64,000 nucleotides of DNA from Thauera chlorobenzoica (lineage in GTDB: Bacteria; Pseudomonadota; Gammaproteobacteria; Burkholderiales; Rhodocyclaceae): the NCBI RefSeq assembly GCF_001922305.1, contig NZ_CP018839.1, positions 1,364,001 through 1,428,000 on the forward strand. The letters run 5' to 3'. Numbering within the stretch: position 1 is the first letter of the stretch; every line of letters begins with the position of its first letter. The notes under the pieces were generated by a model. It did no database searches. It saw only the letters and a list, made by a program, of their open reading frames with translations, and was not told the origin of the DNA. Shown one piece after another: positions 1 through 7,193 of this stretch. Position numbers and translations under genes: made by a program.

Positions 1-3
1 ACA

Positions 4-423
4 ATGCGCAATAACAGATTCGGTATCCGGGTGACTTCACTGGTCGCTGTCGGCTTCGGCCTGCTGACCATTAAGGAAGGCGGCGTTACCTTGTTCGGAG
101 GCGAAGCGGCGCAAGTTTCTGCGGGAAACTACGTGCCGTTCGTCCTCTGGTTCAACTTTCTGGCCGGTTTCGCCTACGTTATTGCTGGCATCGGATTGTG
201 GCTGAGACGTCATTGGGCTGCATGGCTGGCAACCGTCATCGCCACAGCGACTGCTTTTGCCTTTACTGCGTTCGGCGCGCACGTTTATGCGGGCGGGGCG
301 TATGAAATCCGCACAGTCATCGCGATGAGCGTCCGAACGCTGGTGTGGCTAATGATCGCATTCATTTCCTGGCGTGCCCTGTCGTGCAGGAGGTCTGTCA
401 TAGCAGCAAGAGAAGTGAGATGA
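4..423 (+). CDS. Small four-helix inner-membrane protein, unknown function
   Basis: This 139-residue protein has four hydrophobic stretches, at about residues 10-30, 45-66, 70-92 and 105-125, with short polar loops, so it should sit in the inner membrane. I recognise no catalytic motif or named family. The ATG lies 3 bases inside the window, so a start further upstream cannot be excluded. Its stop overlaps the next start (ATGA), which makes it the first visible member of a run of six overlapping genes reaching 4914. Base composition is lower in G+C than the right half of the window. Confidence 0.65.
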   Translation: MRNNRFGIRVTSLVAVGFGLLTIKEGGVTLFGGEAAQVSAGNYVPFVLWFNFLAGFAYVIAGIGLWLRRHWAAWLATVIATATAFAFTAFGAHVYAGGAYEIRTVIAMSVRTLVWLMIAFISWRALSCRRSVIAAREVR

Positions 424-1277
424 GCCTGAAGAAGCGTTTCGTCGCAGTGCCATGGCTCAGTGTGGCATTGACCGCGCCACTTTCACCGGCGCAAGGCCTT
501 GTCGTCGGCGGTGTCGCGAGTTCGATCACTGGGGAGGCGCAGGAGGATGACGGCGTGCCTGCAGCCGAGGCGATCCGCGGCGCTGAAGCGCAGTGTCGAT
601 CGGCTGGCACAACTCATTGGGCGTTATATCAGTGCCTTAGGGATCGGAGCACGCCTGTATCACCGCCGAGGCCGAATTTTTCGGGCAATTGGTTCCTCAA
701 CACCACGATCAGCGACGACCCGCACGAGAAGGCCAAGGAGGCTACCCAGGCATCAAGACATCCCATGGACAGAGGGCGCGGGATGCCTGACGGCTCCGGA
801 CGAATGGGACAGGGCGGCGTGGGTATGGGTGCCGGGCGCCAAGGCCGTATGGATGGGGAGGGAGGAAGCAGTGATCTGTCCTCCGGGGAACTGTCCTTGC
901 TGACCCCTGCGCAAGAACTTCATGTCACCCATCAGGATCCGATGCTGCTGATCGCCGACGAGAGCGATCGACGTCAGCGTCTCTTCACCAATTTTTACGG
1001 CGCCAATGTCTCCGCCAGTGGCGGGTTTGAGCAACGAATAGCCGTCGCGGGCTGGGAAGGTGCGGAGTTGGTGGTCGAGACGACCACATTCGGAAGAAAA
1101 CTCATCCAGAACTATCAGATCGATCACGGGACCGGACAACTCGTCATCTCATGCGCGGCGAAGATTTCGGACGGACAGACAATTTCTTACCGTCTCGTAT
1201 ATGACCGGCTCAAACCTAGTCCAAGCGAGCAACAGGTGAGCCTGACGGCAAGCCCTGGACATGGAGGAAACCGATGA
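420..1277 (+). CDS. Exported hypothetical protein with Gly/Met-rich linker
   Basis: The ATG at 420 overlaps the preceding stop, and translation from it gives a typical signal peptide (KKR, a hydrophobic core, then SPAQG near residue 26), so I prefer it to an upstream in-frame ATG at 345. The mature protein of about 260 residues has a low-complexity middle, rich in Gly, Met and Arg (about residues 125-155), and a C-terminal half that looks like beta strands. I recognise no family. The next gene overlaps by four bases, so translation is probably coupled. Periplasmic location is inferred from the signal peptide only. Confidence 0.6.
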   Translation: MSLKKRFVAVPWLSVALTAPLSPAQGLVVGGVASSITGEAQEDDGVPAAEAIRGAEAQCRSAGTTHWALYQCLRDRSTPVSPPRPNFSGNWFLNTTISDDPHEKAKEATQASRHPMDRGRGMPDGSGRMGQGGVGMGAGRQGRMDGEGGSSDLSSGELSLLTPAQELHVTHQDPMLLIADESDRRQRLFTNFYGANVSASGGFEQRIAVAGWEGAELVVETTTFGRKLIQNYQIDHGTGQLVISCAAKISDGQTISYRLVYDRLKPSPSEQQVSLTASPGHGGNR

Positions 1278-1648
1278 ACATGCATCGCATGGAGCACATC
1301 ACGTTTGCAGGGGGTGAGCGCATTGAGGACAGGACTCAGTGCGTCCGGCAGGAGCTCGGTGCGGCGCAGGCCAGTCGCAGCACGGACTGCGCGAACTCGA
1401 CCTTCTTCTGCTACGAATGGAGGGTCGGTTTACAACTGCACTCGGAGGAAAACCTGGGCAGCGCACAACGGCCATTCGCTTACGGCGCCAACAACCTCGT
1501 CCAGGGCCACAACATCCAGATGTTTCACGAAGTGCATGCAGCCGTAACACGCCTCGACGCCATCAATTGGCTCGCGCGTGACCTGCGCAACGGGCGGGCG
1601 GCGGACTCGCCGGATCTGACCAAATATGCGGGCGGGAACACGGAATGA
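1274..1648 (+). CDS. Hypothetical protein, 124 residues
   Basis: This reading frame is chosen because it overlaps both neighbours by four bases (ATGA at 1274 and again at 1645), the pattern of the whole operon. Competing short frames on either strand lack that fit. The product is soluble, with no signal peptide or membrane segment, and contains two Cys near residues 39 and 46. I recognise no family. It could be a diverged or damaged gene, because its composition is less protein-like than that of its neighbours. Confidence 0.4.
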   Translation: MNMHRMEHITFAGGERIEDRTQCVRQELGAAQASRSTDCANSTFFCYEWRVGLQLHSEENLGSAQRPFAYGANNLVQGHNIQMFHEVHAAVTRLDAINWLARDLRNGRAADSPDLTKYAGGNTE

Positions 1649-3081
1649 ACATCACCTTTCTCGGCGCGGCGCGAGAAGTCACCGGCTCGTGCTACCTGGT
1701 GGAGACCGCGGGCACGCGCTTTCTGGTGGACTGCGGCATGGTGCAGGGTGGACGTGAGGCACCAGCGAGAAATCATCAGCCGTTTGCATTCGACCCGAAA
1801 TCCATCGATTTCGTGCTGCTGACTCATGCGCACATCGACCACAGCGGGCTGCTGCCCAAGCTCACCCGTGCGGGCTTCCAGGGGGCGATTCACACTACGA
1901 TGGCGACCTCAGATCTGCTCCAAGTGATGCTTCCAGACAGCGCCCACATCCAGGAGGGCGATGCTGAGCGGGCGAGGCATCATGTCAGATCGGCTCCCGA
2001 TCGAGGTGTGGGACCCATCCCTCTGTACACGCTGGCGGATGCGCAGGACTGTCTGGATCAAGTGCAACCGATCCCATATGACCAGGAATTCATCCCGCAC
2101 CTCGGAGTGCGCTGCCGCTTCCGGGATGCGGGCCACATCCTCGGTTCAGCCATCATAGAGGTCTGGATCATTGAACACGGCCAAACCACGAAGCTCGTTT
2201 TCAGTGGCGATCTTGGCCAGCCGGGGCGTCCGATCCTGCGCGATCCTACGCCAATTGAGGAGGCGGACATCGTGATCATGGAGTCCACCTACGGTGATCG
2301 CGCGCACAAGAACATGACATCGAGTGAGGACGAACTGGTCGAGATTATCGACCGCACCTTGCATGAGCAGGGAGGCAACGTGATCGTGCCCGCATTCGCG
2401 GTCGGCCGTACCCAGGAGGTCTTGTACCACCTGCACCGTCTCACCCGCGAAGGCCGGTTGCGCGATCTGAAGGTGTTCGTCGATTCGCCCATGGCCACAG
2501 CAGCCACGCGCATCACCCGCCAACATCTGGAACTGTTCGACGATGCCGCGAAACATCTCGCAGACTGGCACGCGCTAGGCAAGGGCCTGCCCCATCTCCA
2601 GTTCACCGCGAGCACCGATGAGTCCAGGGCCCTGAACCAGATCCGCTCGGGCGCCATCATCATCTCCGCGAGCGGCATGTGCGATGCTGGGCGCATCAAG
2701 CACCACCTCCGCCACAACCTACCCCGACGCGAATGCGGAGTGCTGATCACCGGATTCCAGGCGCAAGGCACGCTTGGCCGGCGTCTCGTTGACGGCGCGA
2801 AAAGAGTGCGCATTTTCGGCGAAGAAGTCCCCGTACGCGCGGCGGTCCACACCGTGGGCGGGCTGTCGGCGCATGCTGATCAGCCTGCATTGTTGGCTTG
2901 GTCGGCCAGCTTCCGTAGGCCTCCAGCCCGAACCTTCATAGTGCATGGCGAGGCCCGTACCGCGTTCGCATTCGCCGAGCGGCTGCGCGCCGAACGCGGT
3001 TGGGACGTGGAAGTGCCGGAGCCTGGCACGCGGGTGCAATGGACCAGCGGGGCTGGAGGTGGTGGACATGACCGATCCTGA
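1645..3081 (+). CDS. Beta-CASP metallo-beta-lactamase RNA nuclease family protein
   Basis: This 478-residue protein begins with the MBL fold and carries the metal-binding motif HAHIDHSG near residues 58-65, followed by an AGHILGSA histidine motif and SGDLG. The second half is the beta-CASP domain, with DSPMA, a SGMCDAGR segment and the late GGLSAHADQ histidine. This is the architecture of RNA-specific MBL enzymes related to CPSF-73 and archaeal KH-less nucleases. It should be a cytoplasmic zinc-dependent endo- or exonuclease acting on RNA; the substrate is unknown. It overlaps the preceding stop and the following LOG-family gene, in an apparently co-translated operon. Confidence 0.88.
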   Translation: MNITFLGAAREVTGSCYLVETAGTRFLVDCGMVQGGREAPARNHQPFAFDPKSIDFVLLTHAHIDHSGLLPKLTRAGFQGAIHTTMATSDLLQVMLPDSAHIQEGDAERARHHVRSAPDRGVGPIPLYTLADAQDCLDQVQPIPYDQEFIPHLGVRCRFRDAGHILGSAIIEVWIIEHGQTTKLVFSGDLGQPGRPILRDPTPIEEADIVIMESTYGDRAHKNMTSSEDELVEIIDRTLHEQGGNVIVPAFAVGRTQEVLYHLHRLTREGRLRDLKVFVDSPMATAATRITRQHLELFDDAAKHLADWHALGKGLPHLQFTASTDESRALNQIRSGAIIISASGMCDAGRIKHHLRHNLPRRECGVLITGFQAQGTLGRRLVDGAKRVRIFGEEVPVRAAVHTVGGLSAHADQPALLAWSASFRRPPARTFIVHGEARTAFAFAERLRAERGWDVEVPEPGTRVQWTSGAGGGGHDRS

Positions 3082-3706
3082 GCAACGCAAAGCGCTGCGC
3101 GGGGCGCTCATGAATGGACGGGCGTATCGGCTGGCGCATGAGGACGTCGACTTTCTCGCCCAGGACGACCTGCGTCCGCTGCGCCTGCAACTGGAGTTGC
3201 TCAAGCTCGAACACGAGCTGCGCGAGCAAGGGATTAGGTCGACTGTCGTCGTCCTCGGTAGCGCACGCATCGTTTCTCACGCAGAAGCGCAGTTAGGACT
3301 TGCTGGTCTCAAGGCGTGCCCGGCAACCCCACAGTCCGGCCCGAAGCGGGCACACGCTGTTATCGCAGCAAGGCGCCGGTTGGACCATACGCGCGACTAC
3401 GAAGAGGCGCGGCGCTTTGCCCACCTGTTCTCGTCCCGTTTTCAACAGGAAGGACGCCGCGACTTCGTCGTCGTCACCGGCGGTGGTCCCGGGATCATGG
3501 AGGCGGCCAACCGCGGCGCATTCGAGGCCGGTGCGCGTTCCATCGGCCTCAATATCACCCTGCCACAGGAGCAAGAGCCTAATCCCTTCATCAGCCCACA
3601 GGATGTGAAACTATTCGCGCGTGCGGATACGGCCGACGAAATCGTGGCCATCCTGGAAACCTTCTATGGCGGCAAGCCGCCAGGCTGCGGATCGATGGAT
3701 GTGTGA
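3068..3706 (+). CDS. LOG-family (lysine decarboxylase-like) protein with internal deletion
   Basis: The N-terminal three quarters match the TIGR00730/LOG family, including VTGGGPGIMEA at residues 136-146. The intact relative at 27640-28539 in this window shows what is missing. After PNPFIS the sequence jumps straight to QDVKLF, skipping about 79 residues that in the relative include PGGFGTLDEL, the second half of the nucleotide-binding and catalytic site. The deletion is in frame, so a 212-residue protein would still be made. I infer loss of phosphoribohydrolase activity. The start at 3068 overlaps the end of the nuclease gene by 14 bases, and its stop overlaps the next gene. It may be a decaying gene or a binding-only form. 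Confidence 0.75.
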   Translation: MTDPEQRKALRGALMNGRAYRLAHEDVDFLAQDDLRPLRLQLELLKLEHELREQGIRSTVVVLGSARIVSHAEAQLGLAGLKACPATPQSGPKRAHAVIAARRRLDHTRDYEEARRFAHLFSSRFQQEGRRDFVVVTGGGPGIMEAANRGAFEAGARSIGLNITLPQEQEPNPFISPQDVKLFARADTADEIVAILETFYGGKPPGCGSMDV

Positions 3707-4914
3707 TCGAGCATGTACGCACCTCCCCCTTGAGCGTGAAGCGGTTCGTCAAGAATGCCCTGCGACGAACTATGTTGGCGCTGGGGATGAATGCTTTCCT
3801 TCTCTCACCGACTCTCGCAGAAGGCGCCAACAAAGGTCCTGCTGATGTCCGGGATTGTGAAATCGAAGAGTCACTCAGATTCCGCGGCGGCACGCTAAGG
3901 GTGGAAAACGACCTTTTTACCGGCACTGATCAGAACTACACGAATGGTGTCGCGCTCACCCTGATTTCGCATGACATTCCTGGCAGGCTGCGTCTCGAGT
4001 GCATCCCGGCGCCGGTCCGCCTGCACGCGCAACTCATACAATTTGTGAATCCTGGATTCTGGGCCGACACGACCAATTCGGCAGCTACGCAGAACGCGGT
4101 GGTCAGATTCGGTCAATCCATGTACACGCCAGGCGATTACACCAGGGCGGACTTGATTCACGATGATCGGCCCTACGCGGGATTGCTCTACATGGGCTTT
4201 GCTTGGAACCGACGAAAGCGTGAACCCGAGCCTAATCGTGAAGTGCTCGATACGCGGGAGGTCACTCTCGGCGTGATCGGCCCTTTGTCACTTGCCGAAC
4301 AATCGCAGAACATTGTGCACGACGTGCGGCGCATCGACAGATTTGATGGCTGGCAGCACCAACTGAAGAATGAGCCGGCCTTTCAATTCGCCTTGGACCG
4401 CAAATTCAGGGAGTTTCGTGGGACAGGGGCAACCATCCCTGGATTTTCTGCCGATTCTATACGTTCGCTGGGACTCCGGCTCGGCAACATCGAGACATCG
4501 GCCACGTTCGGCGTCGAGGGGCGCATGGGCTGGAATCTACCGAATGATTTCGGAAGCTACCCCCTCAGGCCGGGCGCCGAAAACCGTCCGCCATCAGCGG
4601 CGTCTATTCGCAGCAAATCCAACTTTCCTGTTCCGGTCTCCAACCGGCCACGCCCTGGCGTCCATCTTTTCGGAATACTTGAAGCAAAGGCTGTGGCCTA
4701 CGACTTTTCCCTCGACGGGAACCTTTTCCGCTCCAGCCATGGTGTCTCGCGTCGCCCGTGGGTTGCCCAAGCCGCAGTGGGCGTCAGCGCACAAGGCATT
4801 CTGGAAGGACACGGCGTCAGATTGGCCGTGATGCATGTTTACCGCTCGCGAGAGTTCGAGGAACAGAGCACAAACCAGTCCTACGGCTCCGTTGCCCTCA
4901 GCTTCGAATTCTAG
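3703..4914 (+). CDS. LpxR-like outer-membrane lipid A deacylase (DUF2219)
   Basis: The protein has the DUF2219/LpxR signature. There is an Asn-Asp pair at residues 69-70 just before TGTDQNYTNG, a DRPYAG motif near 155-160, and QNIVH followed by GWxxQLxNEP near 201-224. In Salmonella LpxR the corresponding Asn, Asp and His form the calcium-dependent active site that removes the 3'-acyloxyacyl group of lipid A. The chain ends in aromatic residues (SFEF), as expected for a beta-barrel. A GTG at 3703 overlaps the preceding stop. An ATG at 3772 would give a shorter signal peptide and is a reasonable alternative. The stop codon lies inside the target duplication of the IS element that follows. Confidence 0.82.
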   Translation: MIEHVRTSPLSVKRFVKNALRRTMLALGMNAFLLSPTLAEGANKGPADVRDCEIEESLRFRGGTLRVENDLFTGTDQNYTNGVALTLISHDIPGRLRLECIPAPVRLHAQLIQFVNPGFWADTTNSAATQNAVVRFGQSMYTPGDYTRADLIHDDRPYAGLLYMGFAWNRRKREPEPNREVLDTREVTLGVIGPLSLAEQSQNIVHDVRRIDRFDGWQHQLKNEPAFQFALDRKFREFRGTGATIPGFSADSIRSLGLRLGNIETSATFGVEGRMGWNLPNDFGSYPLRPGAENRPPSAASIRSKSNFPVPVSNRPRPGVHLFGILEAKAVAYDFSLDGNLFRSSHGVSRRPWVAQAAVGVSAQGILEGHGVRLAVMHVYRSREFEEQSTNQSYGSVALSFEF

Positions 4915-4917
4915 AGG
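4909..4917. repeat. Left 9-bp target-site duplication of IS256-family element
   Basis: TTCTAGAGG occurs directly before the left inverted repeat and again at 6348-6356 directly after the right one. It contains the TAG stop of the lpxR-like gene. Confidence 0.85.
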
Positions 4918-6347
4918 GAGATATAGTCAAGACTGGTGTATGACCAGATCCTGATAGATCGGCTTGATGAGGCGGCGTGCCTCTGCTGAGAATTGAGTTG
5001 TCGAGACCAAATTTTCAGCAAGCAAGGAGGCACGCCTTGAAGAAGGATACGAGCGAGCAGTCGGTCGAGCAATCGGAAGTGGGGCTGTCGCTGGATGAGT
5101 TGATCCGGCGTGGCGCGCGCGATCTGATCCAGAAGGCGATCGAAGTGGAGGTGCAGCAGTTGTTGGCCGAGTACGAGAACGTGCGGATGCTGGGCGGTCA
5201 GCGGACGGTGGTGCGCAACGGCCACCTGCCCGCGCGCGAGGTGCTCACGGCGGTCGGCAACGTCGAGGTGCGGGTGCCCAAGGTGCGTGACCGCTCGGGC
5301 GGTGGCGTGAAGTTCAACTCTGCGCTGGTGCCGCCCTACGTGCGCCGCTCGGCCCGGGTGTCGGCGGCGCTGCCGTGGCTGTACCTCAAAGGCATCTCGA
5401 CGGGCGACATGCGCGAAGCGCTTACGGTGCTGCTGGGCGAGCAGGCCCGTGGGCTCTCGCCCAACGTGGTCAGCCGCCTGAAGGCCGAATGGGCCGCCGA
5501 GTACGCGCACTGGATGAAGCGGGATCTGGCCGCCAGTCGCTACGTCTACTGGTGGGCAGACGGCGTGCACGCCAGTCTGCGCGGCGAGGACGACGCTCGC
5601 CAGTGCCTGCTGGTGATCATCGGCGTGAAACTCGATGGCACCAAGGAGTTGGTCGCGATCTGCGACGGGCACCGTGAATCCAAGGAATCCTGGCTCGACC
5701 TGCTGCGCGACCTGAAGGCCCGTGGGCTCGAAGTCGGTCCGCGCCTGGCTGTGGGCGACGGTGCGCTCGGTTTCTGGGCGGCGCTCGACGAGATCTATCC
5801 TGAGACCGGCCGACAGCGCTGCTGGGTGCACAAGACGGCCAACGTGCTCAACGCGCTGCCCAAGAGCCTGCAGGCCAAGGCGAAGGCGCAGCTTCACGAG
5901 ATCTGGATGGCGCCGACGCGCTCCTCCGCGATCGATGCCTTCAACCGATTCGTGCAGACCTACCGAGCGAAGTACCCGAAGGCGGCCGACAAACTCGTCA
6001 CCGACCGCGACGCGCTGGTCGCCTTCTACGACTTTCCGGCCGAGCACTGGATTCACCTGCGCACGACCAACCCGATCGAATCGACCTTCGCCACCGTACG
6101 CCACCGCACCACGCGCACGAAGAACTGCGTGTCGCGCGCAACCTTCCTGGGACTGGCCTTCAAGCTCGTGCAGGAGGCCGAGAAGTCCTGGCGCCGGATT
6201 CGCGGTCACGAGCGCATTGCCGAACTGATGGACGGCGTCGTCTTCAAGGACGGCGAACCGGAAGAAAACGAAGAACAGGAGCAGCAGCGGCACGCCGCCT
6301 GATCAGCTATGCCAGATTGGCTCATACACCAGACTTGACGATAACTC
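4918..6347 (+). mobile_element. IS256-family insertion sequence, complete
   Basis: The element is 1430 bp. Its terminal inverted repeats at 4918-4943 and 6322-6347 agree at 23 of 26 positions, both containing the block CTGGTGTATGA, and it is flanked by a perfect 9-bp direct repeat, TTCTAGAGG. IS256-family elements usually make 8-9 bp duplications. It carries a single full-length transposase gene. The ends are intact and the duplication is exact, which suggests a fairly recent insertion, and it does not interrupt the lpxR-like coding sequence. Confidence 0.9.
5037..6302 (+). CDS. IS256-family (mutator-type) DDE transposase
   Basis: The product of about 421 residues is a mutator-type transposase. 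The three acidic residues are seen in WWADGVHA, AVGDGALGFW and TTNPIEST, and the QRCWVHKTANVLNALPK segment is typical of the family. I start it at the TTG at 5037 because AAGGAGG lies six bases upstream; an in-frame GTG at 4977 without a good ribosome site would add 20 residues. It cuts and joins the ends of its own element. The C-terminus is rich in Glu and Gln. Nothing in the frame looks broken. Confidence 0.93.
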   Translation: MKKDTSEQSVEQSEVGLSLDELIRRGARDLIQKAIEVEVQQLLAEYENVRMLGGQRTVVRNGHLPAREVLTAVGNVEVRVPKVRDRSGGGVKFNSALVPPYVRRSARVSAALPWLYLKGISTGDMREALTVLLGEQARGLSPNVVSRLKAEWAAEYAHWMKRDLAASRYVYWWADGVHASLRGEDDARQCLLVIIGVKLDGTKELVAICDGHRESKESWLDLLRDLKARGLEVGPRLAVGDGALGFWAALDEIYPETGRQRCWVHKTANVLNALPKSLQAKAKAQLHEIWMAPTRSSAIDAFNRFVQTYRAKYPKAADKLVTDRDALVAFYDFPAEHWIHLRTTNPIESTFATVRHRTTRTKNCVSRATFLGLAFKLVQEAEKSWRRIRGHERIAELMDGVVFKDGEPEENEEQEQQRHAA

Positions 6348-6356
6348 TTCTAGAGG
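6348..6356. repeat. Right 9-bp target-site duplication
   Basis: TTCTAGAGG is identical to 4909-4917. Removing the element and one copy restores a continuous sequence from the lpxR-like stop into the leader of the cytochrome gene. Confidence 0.85.
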
Positions 6357-6427
6357 AGTGCGGGGAGCATTACACAATCTGAACACTCTCCCACGAAAAA
6401 CTGGACAATCATCTCAAAGGAGGCTTC

Positions 6428-6892
6428 ATGCAATATCCGCACTACCCCAAGAAATATTCCATTATCAAACTTGTTAGTATGCTTCTAACGGTTACTTGCT
6501 TGCAAGCCTGGGCTGATGACGGGAGCAAGACCAAACCGCTGGTGCTACGCAAGATCATGCAAGACATGGGCAAAAACATGCAGGCCATTACCGATGGAAT
6601 TTCTCGCGAGGACTGGGAAGCGGTGGCGAGAGCAGCGCCCCTGATTGCCGATCACCCTCAACCGCCGCTGACTGAGAAGATGCGCATCCTGAGTTTTGTC
6701 GGCTCCGATGCCGGCAAGTTCAAGAGCCACGACGAAAAAATGAAAAGAGTGGCGCGTACACTGCAGGATGCTGCTTTACGCGACGATGGAGAAGCCGTAA
6801 TCGCGTCCTTTGCAACACTGCAAAGCAGTTGTCTGATCTGTCATCAAAGTTTCCGGAAACCGTTCCTAGAGCACTTTTATATGCGACGGTGA
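6428..6892 (+). CDS. Periplasmic cytochrome c'/c556-like protein
   Basis: The ATG has a strong AAAGGAGG ribosome site. The first 29 residues are a signal peptide ending near AWA. The mature protein is helical and has a single heme c site, CLICH, at residues 135-139 close to the C-terminus, as in four-helix-bundle cytochromes c' and c556. Met near residue 44 or 47 could be the sixth ligand in a c556-like protein. The role is unknown; electron transfer or NO binding is possible for this fold. Before the IS insertion it probably lay 70-80 bases behind the lpxR-like gene. Its codon use is more A+T rich than its neighbours. Confidence 0.8.
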   Translation: MQYPHYPKKYSIIKLVSMLLTVTCLQAWADDGSKTKPLVLRKIMQDMGKNMQAITDGISREDWEAVARAAPLIADHPQPPLTEKMRILSFVGSDAGKFKSHDEKMKRVARTLQDAALRDDGEAVIASFATLQSSCLICHQSFRKPFLEHFYMRR

Positions 6893-6935
6893 GGCGATGT
6901 GTGTGTCAATCGACACGAGGATTCAATGCGTGAGA

Positions 6936-7193
6936 TCAATTTACGGTTTCGACTGACGTGCACGATCGCCACTGTTCATACGAATGCTCAGGATGGGCCC
7001 ATTTTCCCCACTCACTGCACTGATTGCCGTAGAAATGTCGTTCGCCTACGATGAGGTCGGCTCGCCCCCCATCGGCCGACGGTTTCTGACCAGTCAACCA
7101 CAAAGTGGAGCCTTTTGTGACGACGCAGATGGCCAGCGTCGTGACCACGGTTGTAACAATGAGGGAGCGCTGCGTAGAGGTTTTGTTTTTCAA
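6936..7193 (-). CDS. Possible small membrane-anchored protein, 85 residues
   Basis: The frame has one hydrophobic segment (about residues 10-30) and a polar tail with two Cys. Its ATG overlaps the stop of the annotated outer-membrane factor frame by four bases, which would favour coupling, but that stop may itself result from a frameshift. I recognise no family. Treat it as weakly supported. The stretch 6893-6935 holds only a short hairpin (GTGTC-AATC-GACAC). Confidence 0.3.
   Translation of the reverse strand: MKNKTSTQRSLIVTTVVTTLAICVVTKGSTLWLTGQKPSADGGRADLIVGERHFYGNQCSEWGKWAHPEHSYEQWRSCTSVETVN

Noticed and set aside
4977..5036. Upstream start for the transposase
   Set aside because: It lacks a ribosome site, while the TTG at 5037 has AAGGAGG at ideal spacing.
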